This document shows, one piece after another, positions 25,167-33,163 of a DNA stretch of 64,000 nucleotides; positions within the stretch are counted from its first letter, which is position 1, and each line of letters starts with the position of its first letter. Made by a program: the position numbers and the translations under genes. The DNA comes from JBOGOC01 sp050747525 (GTDB lineage Bacteria > Acidobacteriota > Polarisedimenticolia > JACPZX01 > DASXTC01), in assembly GCA_050747525.1 (NCBI GenBank), contig JBOGOC010000031.1, forward strand, positions 71,700-135,699. The letters run 5' to 3'. The notes below the pieces were generated by a model. The model saw nothing but the letters and a program-made list of their open reading frames with translations, did no database searches and had not been told where the DNA came from.

Positions 25167-25688
25167 ATGACACAACTCGCACGGCTGATCCGGGACGTCC
25201 CGGACTTCCCCAAGAAGGGGATCATCTTCAAGGACATCACCCCCATGCTGCGCGACGCCGAGGCCTTCGCGGCGTCCATCGAAGCTCTGCGGGAGCACCA
25301 TGCCGCCGACCGCGTGGACGCGGTGGCGGCCATCGAGTCGCGCGGGTTCGTGTTCGGAGGCGCGCTGGCGCTCAAGCTGGGGGCGGGGTTCATTCCCATA
25401 CGCAAGGCCGGCAAGCTTCCCCACGACACGCTGAGCGAGACCTATGCGCTGGAGTACGGCACCGACACCGTGCAGATCCACCGTGACGCGGTGTCGCCGG
25501 GAGACCGGATCCTGCTGCTCGACGACCTTCTGGCCACGGGCGGGACGGCCCGCGCGGCGGTGAACCTCATCCGCAAACTGGGGGGTGAGGTGGTGGGAGC
25601 CAGCTTCCTGGTGGAGCTGGACTTCCTTGGCGGGCGGCGCCACGTGGAAGGGACGCCGGTGCACTCCTTGATTCACTACGCTTCATGA
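25167..25688 (+). CDS. apt: Adenine phosphoribosyltransferase
   Basis: 173 residues. IRDVPDFPKKGIIFKDITPM is the Apt start, IESRGFVFGGALA follows, and RILLLDDLLATGGTARAAV is the PRPP-binding loop. It salvages adenine to AMP. Family length is normal. Its stop overlaps the next start by four bases (ATGA). Confidence 0.95.
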   Translation: MTQLARLIRDVPDFPKKGIIFKDITPMLRDAEAFAASIEALREHHAADRVDAVAAIESRGFVFGGALALKLGAGFIPIRKAGKLPHDTLSETYALEYGTDTVQIHRDAVSPGDRILLLDDLLATGGTARAAVNLIRKLGGEVVGASFLVELDFLGGRRHVEGTPVHSLIHYAS

Positions 25689-27274
25689 AATGGACCGGCC
25701 GGGGCCTCCGGGCGGCCGTCCTGGCGGCCGCGCTGCCGGCGGCCGTGGTGTCGTGCGGGACGCGGATGGACGAAGCGCGCCGCGAGGCGCTGCTGGACGA
25801 AGGGGACCTCGCGCTCGCCGGCGGGAGGCTGGCCGACGCGGAAGAGGCCTTCTCCCGCCTGCATCGCGCCTTCCCCGAAGATCCACGCGCCGCGTTCGGA
25901 CTGGGGCTCTCCAGGCTTCGCCAGGGACGATCGGCGGATGCCGTGCGTCCCTTCCAGACCGCCGTGAGGCTCGACCCCGACAATGTGGACCGTGCGTATG
26001 CGCTGGCCCTCGCGCTCGACGCCGCGGGCAGGACCGACGAGTCGATGGAGTCCTTCGCGGCGCTGGTGCAGAAACACCCCGACCACCGGCAGTCGGCTGC
26101 GGGATACATCGACAGCCTGAGGAAGGCCGGACGCACGGAGGAAGCGAACGACGCCGCCGCACGGGCGGCCGAACGGTGGCCGCGCAGCGCCGAGTTCGCC
26201 ATGCAAGCCGGTGACGCCAGCCTGCGGGCGGGCGACGCGGCCACGGCGCTGCGGCAGTACGAGATGGCGCGCCGCGCGCATCCGTGGGATCCACGCACCC
26301 TGAGGGCGCTCGCGGAGGCCCTTCGGATGCTGGGGCGGCCCGAAGAGGCGAAGATGCTCGAGCCGATGCAGGCGGAGCTGAGCCGCCGCGAAGAGCAGGT
26401 TCAGGCGCTGGTGCGTGAGGTGGAGGCCGCTCCCGGCGACGTGATGCGGGCCCGCGGCCTGGCCCAGCGTCTGTTCGAGGAGGGGCGCCTCGAGGACGCG
26501 ATCGCGCGCACCGAGGACTACCTGCGTCGGTTCCCGAAGGACGAGTTCGGCGGGGCGCTCGCCTTGCGCGCGGCCCAGGCCAGCGCGCTGTTCGGCGACG
26601 AGGAGGGGGCTCGCCGCCTCGTCGAGAAGGCTCACACCGGCGAGCGCAGCACGGCCGAGCGGGTCGCGGCCGCGGAGGTGTACGCCACCCTCGGCGACTA
26701 CGAGGCCGCCTTCTCCGCCTTCGAGGTGCTGCTGCTGGATCGCCCGGATCATCCGGCCGTCCTGCTGGGGCTCGGGCGGATGGCGATGCGCACCGACCGT
26801 CTCGAAAGGGCCGAGCCCGCCCTGAGGCGCGCCGCGCAGCTTTCTCCCGACAGCGCTCCCGCGCAGGCGGCCCTGGCGCTGCTGCTGATCAAGAAGCTCG
26901 AGCCGGTCGCCGCCAGCAAGGCGATCGACAAGGCGCTGGCCATCGATCCCAATCTCACCGAGGCCCTGTTCGGCCGGGGCCTCCTGCTGCATCAGGCCGG
27001 GCGCCTGCCCGAGGCGGAAGTGTTCCTCGAGAAGACCATACAGACGGATCCCTCGCACGCCACCGCGCGCGCCATCCTGGCCATGGTCCTGGCCGATCAG
27101 GGGAAGTGCGAGGAGGCGATCCCGCTCTTCACGCGCGCACTCCAGGAAGACTACAAGAGCATGATCCTGCACGCGGGCCTGGTCCGCTGTTACGAGCGCA
27201 CGGGCCGCATGGCCGAGGCCGAAGCCGAGCGCGCCATCGCGCGGCAGCTGGAGGCCGCCGCGCCTTCGCGCTGA
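25685..27274 (+). CDS. TPR-repeat lipoprotein
   Basis: 529 residues. MKWTGRGLRAAVLAAALPAA then VVSCG is a lipoprotein-type signal with the cysteine near residue 24. The rest is a long array of TPR units (for example GDLALAGGRLADAEEAFSRL, and RAAQLSPDSAPAQAALALLL). No catalytic motif. Probably an outer-membrane or periplasmic scaffold in the style of PilF/BamD-like TPR lipoproteins. Overlap with apt makes it the last gene before tRNA-Arg. Confidence 0.8.
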   Translation: MKWTGRGLRAAVLAAALPAAVVSCGTRMDEARREALLDEGDLALAGGRLADAEEAFSRLHRAFPEDPRAAFGLGLSRLRQGRSADAVRPFQTAVRLDPDNVDRAYALALALDAAGRTDESMESFAALVQKHPDHRQSAAGYIDSLRKAGRTEEANDAAARAAERWPRSAEFAMQAGDASLRAGDAATALRQYEMARRAHPWDPRTLRALAEALRMLGRPEEAKMLEPMQAELSRREEQVQALVREVEAAPGDVMRARGLAQRLFEEGRLEDAIARTEDYLRRFPKDEFGGALALRAAQASALFGDEEGARRLVEKAHTGERSTAERVAAAEVYATLGDYEAAFSAFEVLLLDRPDHPAVLLGLGRMAMRTDRLERAEPALRRAAQLSPDSAPAQAALALLLIKKLEPVAASKAIDKALAIDPNLTEALFGRGLLLHQAGRLPEAEVFLEKTIQTDPSHATARAILAMVLADQGKCEEAIPLFTRALQEDYKSMILHAGLVRCYERTGRMAEAEAERAIARQLEAAAPSR

Positions 27275-27281
27275 CGGCCGC

Positions 27282-27311
27282 TTGTGCCAGACCTCCACCG
27301 GATCGTACCCT
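27282..27311 (+). promoter_or_regulatory. Possible promoter for tRNA-Arg(CCU)
   Basis: TTGTGC (27282-27287), an 18-base spacer and TACCCT (27306-27311), 8 bases before the mature tRNA. Weak match. Confidence 0.35.
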
Positions 27312-27319
27312 GCCGGCGT

Positions 27320-27396
27320 GCGCCCGTAGCTCAGCAGGATAGAGCAGCGGTTTCCTAAACCGCAGGTCGTGCGTTCGAATCGCGCCGGGCGCACCA
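27320..27396 (+). tRNA. tRNA-Arg, anticodon CCU (integration target)
   Basis: 77 bases. Acceptor GCGCCCG pairs with CGGGCGC, the anticodon stem is GCGGT/ACCGC with loop TTCCTAA (anticodon CCU), the T arm is GCGTTCGAATCGC, and CCA is encoded. The 45 bases from 27352 (anticodon loop to CCA) recur exactly at 31055-31099, so this gene carries the attachment site of the integrated element. The tRNA is intact. Confidence 0.95.
27352..27396 (+). repeat. attL: 45-bp direct repeat in the 3' half of tRNA-Arg(CCU)
   Basis: Runs from TTCCTAAACCGC in the anticodon loop to GCGCACCA. All 45 bases match 31055-31099; the preceding base (T versus A) and the following sequence differ. Length and location (tRNA 3' end including the T loop) are typical for tyrosine-integrase attachment sites. 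Confidence 0.93.
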
Positions 27397-27430
27397 ACTT
27401 TCAGCCGGTGGCCCCTTCGAGGGGTGAGAT

Positions 27431-27451
27431 TGGGGGGAGGTCGTGGGGGGA
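27431..27451 (+). repeat. Paired TGGGGGGA motifs near attL
   Basis: TGGGGGGA occurs at 27431 and 27444. The same octamer occurs twice at the other end of the element (30892 and 30903). Short G-rich direct repeats inside both ends of an integrated element resemble arm-type integrase sites, but no experiment or search backs this. Confidence 0.35.
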
Positions 27452-27477
27452 TCTTCGGGTCTGCCATCCGTCCGTTG

Positions 27478-27999
27478 ATGGGCCAGCGGGCAATGGTCTT
27501 CGTGGACGGGACGAACTTGTTCCGTCGCCTGGAGAGCTCTCAGCTACGGTTGGTGCAGAGCCTCCCCGTCATGGCGAGAGATTTCATCGCAGGGCGGCAG
27601 CTTCACCGTGTGTGCCTCTACACGATTCAGGAGGAGCTTGACCGTGCCACGCCCATCCACGGGAACGCCATCACGGATGGTGTCCGCTTACGGCTGGGAA
27701 CCGGAGTTCCCCTTCCAGATGGAAACGTCCGAGAGAAGGGAGTTGATGCTCTGCTCGTCTCGGATCTGATCTATCACGCTGCCATGAAGAACTTCGATTA
27801 CGCGCTCCTGGTGAGCGCCGATACCGATTTCTCCGAGGCAATTCGGCGTGTCGAGGACTTCGGCTGCAAGACGGGAGTCGTCGGCGTCTGTTGCCAGCTC
27901 CCCGCCAGCCTGCGCGCAGCCTGCGATGAGCCCTTCGAGCTGACGAAGGAACAAATGTTAACGGGCCATCCACAGTTAGCCGTAGAAGTCCAGAGGTAA
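27478..27999 (+). CDS. NYN-domain (PIN-like) ribonuclease-type protein
   Basis: About 173 residues. It shows the acidic motifs of the NYN fold in order: AMVFVDGTNLFRRL near residue 10, KGVDALLVSDLIYHAAMKNF near residue 80, and ALLVSADTDFSEAIRRVEDF near 105. NYN/LabA-like proteins are metal-dependent RNases or RNA-binding enzymes, and some act in defence or toxin systems (family knowledge). ATG 27478 lacks a clear ribosome site. First cargo gene of the element; the next gene follows after 21 bases. Confidence 0.8.
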   Translation: MGQRAMVFVDGTNLFRRLESSQLRLVQSLPVMARDFIAGRQLHRVCLYTIQEELDRATPIHGNAITDGVRLRLGTGVPLPDGNVREKGVDALLVSDLIYHAAMKNFDYALLVSADTDFSEAIRRVEDFGCKTGVVGVCCQLPASLRAACDEPFELTKEQMLTGHPQLAVEVQR

Positions 28000-28020
28000 G
28001 GCTTGGAGGGGGAGATTGTG

Positions 28021-28437
28021 ATGTCGTCGGGTGTGTGGGTTGAGTCGGTTGTTCTGTGCATGCAGATTACGAAGCGGGAGAATGACGGTGCGCTGAACTT
28101 CGAGGGCGTGCTATGGGAAGTCGCCTGTGAGTCCTTCCCCTTCAGTTTCCCCACACTGCATTTTTACTCAAGGCTCGTCGGTCCGCCGAACGCGAAGTTC
28201 GAATCGATGGTCGTTGTAGAGGGGCCAGCCGATTATAGGCATCAAGGGGAGAAGCGCCCGCTTGTCCTCAGTCCGGACGGAACGGCGTGCGTCATGTCGC
28301 TATACAAGGGGCTGCCACTGCCCCGCCCGGGGCTATACCATGTACAGCACTACCTCGACGGTAGGCCATCCGGCAAAGCTACCCTCAACGTCCGCCAGAT
28401 GCAGCTTGCGCCTGCGCCGAAGTCGTCTGTTCAGTAG
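28021..28437 (+). CDS. Unknown protein, weakly DUF6941-like
   Basis: About 138 residues; GGAGGGGG lies about 10 bases before ATG 28021. The pattern of beta strands with VVLCMQITK near the start, 'LNFEGVLWEV', and near the end LPRPGLYHVQHYLDGRPSGK recalls DUF6941 family proteins of mobile and anti-phage loci. This is a visual resemblance only. Its last 53 bases overlap the end of the integrase remnant on the other strand. It probably forms a two-gene unit with the NYN gene. Confidence 0.55.
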   Translation: MSSGVWVESVVLCMQITKRENDGALNFEGVLWEVACESFPFSFPTLHFYSRLVGPPNAKFESMVVVEGPADYRHQGEKRPLVLSPDGTACVMSLYKGLPLPRPGLYHVQHYLDGRPSGKATLNVRQMQLAPAPKSSVQ

Positions 28438-28990
28438 GTCGCACTAGGGCAAGCTTCCTCGCCTCTGATGGGTGCGTGTACCTCTGAAGCATCGTCAACG
28501 TCCGGTGCCCGGTGATCTCCTTCAGAGTGATCAGGTCTGCGCCGGCCTCCACCATCCGGGTGCAGAAGCCGTGCCGCAGGTCGTGGTACCTCACGTCCGA
28601 GACCTTCGCGCGCTCGGCCAGCCGGGCGAACGCATGAGATAGCAGCCCGAGGGGACCGTCACCCTTCAGGGAGGGGAAGACGTACTCCATGTGCCGCCGT
28701 CCCCATTCCTTGAGCGCATGCTCTGCCTTCTCGCTCAGGGGGACGCGGCGAGTATCGCCGTTCTTCGTGTCGCGCACAGTGGCGAAGTGGTCCTTGATGT
28801 CGCGCCATCGGAGCCTCACGGGCTTCCATCTGGTCATGCCGGCAGCACAGAGGATTCTGGGGAAGTAAGTGCCAACGTAGAACTCGATTCCGTTTCCATG
28901 CTCTTGCTTCACCAAAGTGCTGAAGAGGACATGTAGGCAGACGATGGGATCGTTTAGCTTCCCGTAGCCTTCCCATAGGCGACTATCTCG
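28385..28990 (-). pseudogene. int: Tyrosine integrase remnant, N-terminal part missing
   Basis: The catalytic domain is present: AAGMTRWKPVRLRWRDIKDH (first catalytic Arg), TKNGDTRRVPLSEKAEHALK (Lys region), RYHDLRHGFCTRMVEAGADL (His-x-x-Arg), LKEITGHRTL (His) and MLQRYTHPSEAR (Tyr nucleophile). The core-binding and arm-binding domains (usually 100-180 residues) are absent. The frame is closed by TGA at 28991-28993 with no ATG, and only TTG 28915 or GTG 28912 could start it. The gene just upstream on the same strand is not integrase-like, so the N-terminus was deleted or replaced. It belongs to the tRNA-Arg element. Confidence 0.75.
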
Positions 28991-29310
28991 TCATGGTGCG
29001 CCCGCGCTTCCCGCTGAGCCTCTAAACCTCGCGCACCTAGTTCAGCGGCGGGCCGCCACCCGCTCGCGGCCATGACCTTCAGCTCTTGGAGGAAAGCCGC
29101 ATCTCCGAGTCTCTGGTGATTCCGCATGTCATGCCTTGCGTAGAGGCGCGCCCGGTGAATGTAGTGATAGAGGCACCCCACCACCAGCTCTGCGAAAAAC
29201 GAATGGGAGACGCCGTCAACGAGGGGCAGATCGCGGATGGGCGCGTCCTCGTCCTGGTAGACGGCGCGGTAGATTCTCTGCGCCTCCTGGGGCCAATCGC
29301 TAGGCGACAT
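28954..29310 (-). CDS. Hypothetical protein of the integrated element
   Basis: 118 residues, MSPSDWPQEAQRIYRAVYQD at the start, predicted mostly helical, with VGCLYHYIHRARLYARHDMR as a central block. No motif was recognised. It overlaps the first codons of the integrase remnant. Codon use agrees with the other element genes. It could be a DNA-binding or excision factor, but nothing in the sequence shows that. Confidence 0.45.
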   Translation of the reverse strand: MSPSDWPQEAQRIYRAVYQDEDAPIRDLPLVDGVSHSFFAELVVGCLYHYIHRARLYARHDMRNHQRLGDAAFLQELKVMAASGWRPAAELGARGLEAQREARAHHDEIVAYGKATGS

Positions 29311-29405
29311 CTCATCGCCTCCGTTCAGTCTCCGAGCAAGTGAGTGATGCGCGGCAACGTCGAAACAAGGAATGTTATCATGCGTCTTCCCGATACGAGG
29401 AGGAC

Positions 29406-30113
29406 ATGAAATCCACCAGAAACGGAATGTGCACCTACTGCGGCATTGAAGGCCCCATCACGAGTGATCACATCCCACCTAGGAACCTCTTCCCAGAGCG
29501 GACACCCTACGAGCTGATTACTGTCCCTAGTTGCCTGAAGTGCAATCAGTCATCCTCTCAGGATGATGAGTATTTTCGCGCGATCCTGTCACTCTGGGAG
29601 GAACTTTCATCCAGTCCGGTAATGGCGGAACTGCGACCGAAAGCGCTCCGAGGTCTTCAGAGGTCAGAGGCGGCTCGATTCAGGAGATCCATAGAGCTGA
29701 CATCACAGCGAGTTCAGCTATTTGATCCTCTGGGTCGAGTTGTGCGTGACAGCACAACCGTCGGTATGAACAAGGCCAGAGTCAACAATGTCGTAAGTCG
29801 GATAACGGCAGGATTGCTCTATAGGAGATTTGGCTACCGTCTGGATGACACGATGAGTCTCGGCTCACAGCTAGAGTCAGAACTGCCCCTTACCGAAACC
29901 TTGCGGGGCATGAATGCGATCCTTGGGATGCAAGAGCCTTACTGCAAGTTTCCGGAGATCTATGAGGTGAGAGTTATCTGGGATCGTCACAGCGACGTGA
30001 AGGCCAGTATGTGGCTGCACACGTTCTACGAGAAGATCAACTTCATAAGCGCCGCTATGCCACGTTCCTGGGCCGAAGATGCAACTCATGCATCGTTCGT
30101 AGGCTCAGAGTAG
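29406..30113 (+). CDS. HNH-type nuclease-like protein
   Basis: About 235 residues; GAGGAGG lies directly upstream of ATG 29406, so the earlier GTG 29340 is less likely. The N-terminus has GMCTYCGIEGPITSDHIPPR and VPSCLKCNQSSSQDDEYF: two CxxC pairs around a DHIPP motif and an Asn, the layout of HNH zinc-finger nucleases. The remaining ~160 residues (a helical region and VRVIWDRHSDVKASMWLHTF) are unassigned. HNH proteins with a large C-terminal part occur in restriction and other phage-defence systems, so that is one possibility (inference). Confidence 0.7.
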   Translation: MKSTRNGMCTYCGIEGPITSDHIPPRNLFPERTPYELITVPSCLKCNQSSSQDDEYFRAILSLWEELSSSPVMAELRPKALRGLQRSEAARFRRSIELTSQRVQLFDPLGRVVRDSTTVGMNKARVNNVVSRITAGLLYRRFGYRLDDTMSLGSQLESELPLTETLRGMNAILGMQEPYCKFPEIYEVRVIWDRHSDVKASMWLHTFYEKINFISAAMPRSWAEDATHASFVGSE

Positions 30114-30212
30114 TCGGCAAGTCCGTCAAACAGGCGCGTCTCCGGTTAGCACGGTTGAACCCCATCGGTATCATTGGCTTCCGTGCGTTTCTTGGTATCA
30201 TTCAGCCCAGCC

Positions 30213-30821
30213 ATGGAGCCCAACCTGCAACCGCCAAATCTAGTTCAGCTCTGGTGGGATCTCATCGCCACAACTATCACTTGGGGGAGCGTCACTGGAG
30301 TCTCGATTGGTTTCATGAAGTACGTCGGTGGACCCCTCCTTGAGCACTACCTTACGAAGCGTCGTGAAGCTACAGCACGCGAACACCGTGCCGGGGCGCA
30401 TCAACAGGAGACTCGATTCACCGAGCTGCATCGCAGGCAAGCGGAGGCTGCGCTCGAGATTTTCGGGTTGCTCACTGAGATGAGAACCCTGATGTCCATA
30501 GTCCTGACAAAGATACGTCTCGGCGGGCCAGACAGCGTTGATGAGAACGATCCAGATGGGAAAGTCCTGCTCGCAAGTGGGAGGGCATTTCGGGCCTACC
30601 TCAACCGCAACGCTATCCTTTTCGATCCGGGCCTCAGGGAAGAGATAGAAGCCTTCGCCACAGTCATCAGCGAGCCATTCTTGGAGATCTTTTTGAGGGG
30701 GAATGAACTCGCTGCGAAGATCAAATCATCAGAGGAACAGTCCGACGAGCTGCTGAAGAAGATCGACCGCCGCTTCAGTCAAATCCTTGGTGCCGTCGAA
30801 GCGCGGGAACCGAAATCGTAG
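30213..30821 (+). CDS. Membrane-anchored helical protein of unknown function
   Basis: About 202 residues. One N-terminal membrane segment (LIATTITWGSVTGVSIGFMK), then a charged helical region (EHYLTKRREATAREHRAGAH and onward) likely to form a coiled coil, then mixed helices ending in EQSDELLKKIDRRFSQIL. No catalytic motif. The layout (one membrane helix and a cytoplasmic coiled coil) is seen in effectors of some phage-defence loci, but also in many unrelated proteins. It follows the HNH-type gene by about 100 bases. Confidence 0.6.
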   Translation: MEPNLQPPNLVQLWWDLIATTITWGSVTGVSIGFMKYVGGPLLEHYLTKRREATAREHRAGAHQQETRFTELHRRQAEAALEIFGLLTEMRTLMSIVLTKIRLGGPDSVDENDPDGKVLLASGRAFRAYLNRNAILFDPGLREEIEAFATVISEPFLEIFLRGNELAAKIKSSEEQSDELLKKIDRRFSQILGAVEAREPKS

Positions 30822-31054
30822 CCAGGTTTGCCCGCATCATCAGTCTGGGAAGTGCGCGTACTCATCTCGCCGAGGTCTCCACCCGAACTTGTGGGGGGAC
30901 TATGGGGGGAGGGAAGAGAGTCTGTCTAGGCTTGTTGGTGTTTTTCAGTGCGCTCCACGCCTTCTGAGTCCTTCCTGCTAAGTCCTTGTCTATTCAAGCA
31001 CAAGACCCGAAAGCTTAGTCCTGCGAAGAGCTTCGGCCGACCCGCCGCTTCTGA
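30822..31054. other. Non-coding right end of the integrated element
   Basis: No gene was recognised in this stretch. It holds two TGGGGGGA motifs (30892-30899 and 30903-30910) and then moderately GC-rich filler up to the 45-bp repeat. Short open frames here have no coding character. Confidence 0.4.
30892..30910 (+). repeat. Paired TGGGGGGA motifs near attR
   Basis: TGGGGGGA at 30892 and at 30903, matching the pair near attL; the starts are 11 bases apart here and 13 at the left end. See the left-end entry for the suggested role. Confidence 0.35.
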
Positions 31055-31099
31055 TTCCTAAACCGCAGGTCGTGCGTTCGAATCGCGCCGGGCGCACCA
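31055..31099 (+). repeat. attR: 45-bp direct repeat of the tRNA-Arg(CCU) 3' end
   Basis: Identical to 27352-27396. No tRNA 5' half precedes it, so it is a remnant copy rather than a second tRNA gene. It marks the right boundary of the element; the FG-GAP gene starts 143 bases beyond. Confidence 0.93.
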
Positions 31100-31241
31100 C
31101 GCATCACCCCGTCATCCCGCAGGCCATGAAGGCTCTTGTCTGCCAGGAAGAAGGGGCGTATCCTCGCGGACACTGAGCCCTGTCCGGCGGGGACTGCCCG
31201 CCCGCCTTCGCGCCAGCCTTCCCGGCTGGAAAGAGGTGACC

Positions 31242-33143
31242 ATGATCCTCCGGGCCGTTCTCCACATCCGACCGATGATGCGCGCCGCGATGGCGATCGC
31301 CGCGGGCACCGTCCTGGCGCCGGCCCTGGCCGCCGAGCCCGGCCGGGCGGCGTTCCACGTCCTCAACACTTGCGAGCTCCAGCTCAACGATGACGGTCCG
31401 CTCACCGGCATCACGCTGGCCAGATCGAGCCTGCTCAGTCATCCCCCTGTCACGCTCACGTCCACTCCAGGCGGCCTCCAGGCCCTGCCGCCAACGACAC
31501 CCTCCTGGAGCTACGAGTCCAATCAGATGGGAGCGTTCCTGGGATGGTCGATGAGCGCGGGCGATCTCAACGGGGACGGCGTCGAGGATCTGATCGTTTC
31601 GGCGCGTAACTTCACCAATCAGGAAGAAGAGGAGGGAGCGGCTTTCATGTTTCAGGGCTCGCCCTCCGGGCTGCCTGCCGCCCCGACATGGGTCTACGAG
31701 AGCAATATCGCCCACGCACACCTGCCCGCCGACATCAGCATCGTGCCCGACGTCAACGGCGATGGCCTCAATGATCTGCTGATGGGCTCTCTCGAATATT
31801 CCAACGAACTGCATGAAGAAGGGGTGGCCGCCCTGTGGAAAGGCGCGCCTGACGGACTGGGGTGCCGGGCCTCGTGGGTGATCGAGGGGAACGGGTACGA
31901 AGCGTACTTCGGCTACACGGTCACGAGCGCCGGGGACGTCAACGGGGACGGCTATGGTGACGTGATGATCGGGTGGGCCGACTACGAATCGGGCATGTAT
32001 GGGCCGGGCCGCAGCTTCGTCTATGCCGGCGGGCCCATGGGGCTCCACTACGGGCCGATCTGGGCGGTGGCGGGCACGCAGGCCACCGAGTTTCTGGGCG
32101 CTTCATCCGCAGCGGGGGATGTGAACGGAGACGGCTTCGGGGACCTTCTCGTGGGAGCTCCCTATTACGACAACGGCCATTTCGACGAAGGGGGCGCATT
32201 CCTCTATCTGGGCTCCGCGTCGGGCCTGTCCCCTGCACCGGTGTGGTCGGCCGAGGGAAACCAGACGGGGCCCACCTATTTCGGTGTGAGCCTCGCTTCG
32301 GGCGACGTCAACGGAGACGGCTACGACGACATGATGATCGCGGCCTACGAGTACGATTTCGACCAGAACAACGACGGTGCGGTCTTCGTCTATCACGGCT
32401 CGGCATCAGGGCTCCCCGCGAGCCCCACCCTCGTCCTGCACGGGAGCACCCCGGGGTTCGAGCTGGGAGGCGGCCCCAAGTTAGGCAACACCATCGCCAC
32501 GGGCGACGTGAATGCGGACGGATTCGACGACCTCCTGGTTGGAACAACTCTCTTCAGCAATGGGCAGAATCACGAGGGGGCCGTGTTCCTGTACCTGGGA
32601 TCCGCGTCAGGACTTTCCGGCGCCCCGGCGTGGACGGCGGAGAGCAACCTGTCGGCGAGCTACTACGGGAACGACGTCGCTCTCGGGGATCTCAACGCCG
32701 ATGGCCTCGACGACGTCATCGTGGGGGCATGGGGGTGGTCCGTGGGGCAGGTGGAGGAAGGGGCCGTCTTCGTGTACCTCACGCAGGCTCCTTCGGCCGC
32801 CGCCGGACGGGTGAGCGAGCAAGAGCCGCTGACGGTGCAGAGCCTGCCGGGGGGAGATCTCCAGCTCACGTGGGGCTCGTCGTGCCTGCCGGGCGATTCG
32901 GACTACGAGATCTACGAGGGCCTGCTGGGGGACTTCTCCAGCCACGTGCCCGGCACCTGCACCACGGGCGGCCTGCTGACGCACCAGCTCACCCCATCGC
33001 CGGGAGACCGGTATTACCTCGTCGTGCCGCGCAACGCGCTGCGCGAGGGATCGTACGGCCTGAGAAGCGACGGCACCGAGCGGCCGGCATCGGCTTCCAG
33101 CTGCATGCCGCAGGCCATCGTCTCCAGCTGCCCCGGGCCCTAG
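31242..33143 (+). CDS. Exported FG-GAP/VCBS-repeat protein
   Basis: About 633 residues. AAGAGG lies 5 bases before ATG 31242. A signal peptide precedes AEPGRAAF. At least seven repeats carry the calcium-loop motif, such as SAGDLNGDGVEDLIVSARN, DVNGDGYGDVMIGW, DVNGDGFGDLLVGA and DLNADGLDDVIVGA, as in integrin-alpha beta-propellers. Each also has an 'FLGSASGLS'-type strand. After the propeller comes a ~100-residue beta domain (LTWGSSCLPGDSDYEIYEG). It is likely a surface or secreted adhesion protein. The following exported-protein gene starts 20 bases after its stop. Confidence 0.82.
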   Translation: MILRAVLHIRPMMRAAMAIAAGTVLAPALAAEPGRAAFHVLNTCELQLNDDGPLTGITLARSSLLSHPPVTLTSTPGGLQALPPTTPSWSYESNQMGAFLGWSMSAGDLNGDGVEDLIVSARNFTNQEEEEGAAFMFQGSPSGLPAAPTWVYESNIAHAHLPADISIVPDVNGDGLNDLLMGSLEYSNELHEEGVAALWKGAPDGLGCRASWVIEGNGYEAYFGYTVTSAGDVNGDGYGDVMIGWADYESGMYGPGRSFVYAGGPMGLHYGPIWAVAGTQATEFLGASSAAGDVNGDGFGDLLVGAPYYDNGHFDEGGAFLYLGSASGLSPAPVWSAEGNQTGPTYFGVSLASGDVNGDGYDDMMIAAYEYDFDQNNDGAVFVYHGSASGLPASPTLVLHGSTPGFELGGGPKLGNTIATGDVNADGFDDLLVGTTLFSNGQNHEGAVFLYLGSASGLSGAPAWTAESNLSASYYGNDVALGDLNADGLDDVIVGAWGWSVGQVEEGAVFVYLTQAPSAAAGRVSEQEPLTVQSLPGGDLQLTWGSSCLPGDSDYEIYEGLLGDFSSHVPGTCTTGGLLTHQLTPSPGDRYYLVVPRNALREGSYGLRSDGTERPASASSCMPQAIVSSCPGP

Positions 33144-33163
33144 AGAGAATGGAGATACACATC

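Larger units (their letters stand above)
27352..31099. mobile_element. 3.7-kb integrated element at tRNA-Arg(CCU)
   Basis: It is bounded by perfect 45-bp direct repeats. It holds a truncated tyrosine integrase on the minus strand plus an NYN-type nuclease, a DUF6941-like protein, a small unknown, an HNH-type protein and a membrane-anchored helical protein. GC is visibly lower and codon use looser than in the flanking genes. There is no replication, capsid or conjugation gene. It looks like a satellite or a decayed genomic islet. The integrase lacks its N-terminal part, so the element is probably immobile unless helped. Confidence 0.85.

Noticed and set aside
27412..27424. Terminator hairpin after tRNA-Arg (CCCCT-TCG-AGGGG)
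   Set aside because: Only five pairs, and no U-rich tract follows; too weak to call.
31055..31099. A second tRNA-Arg gene
   Set aside because: Only the 3' 45 bases are present; there is no acceptor 5' strand or D arm, so it is the attachment-site copy.
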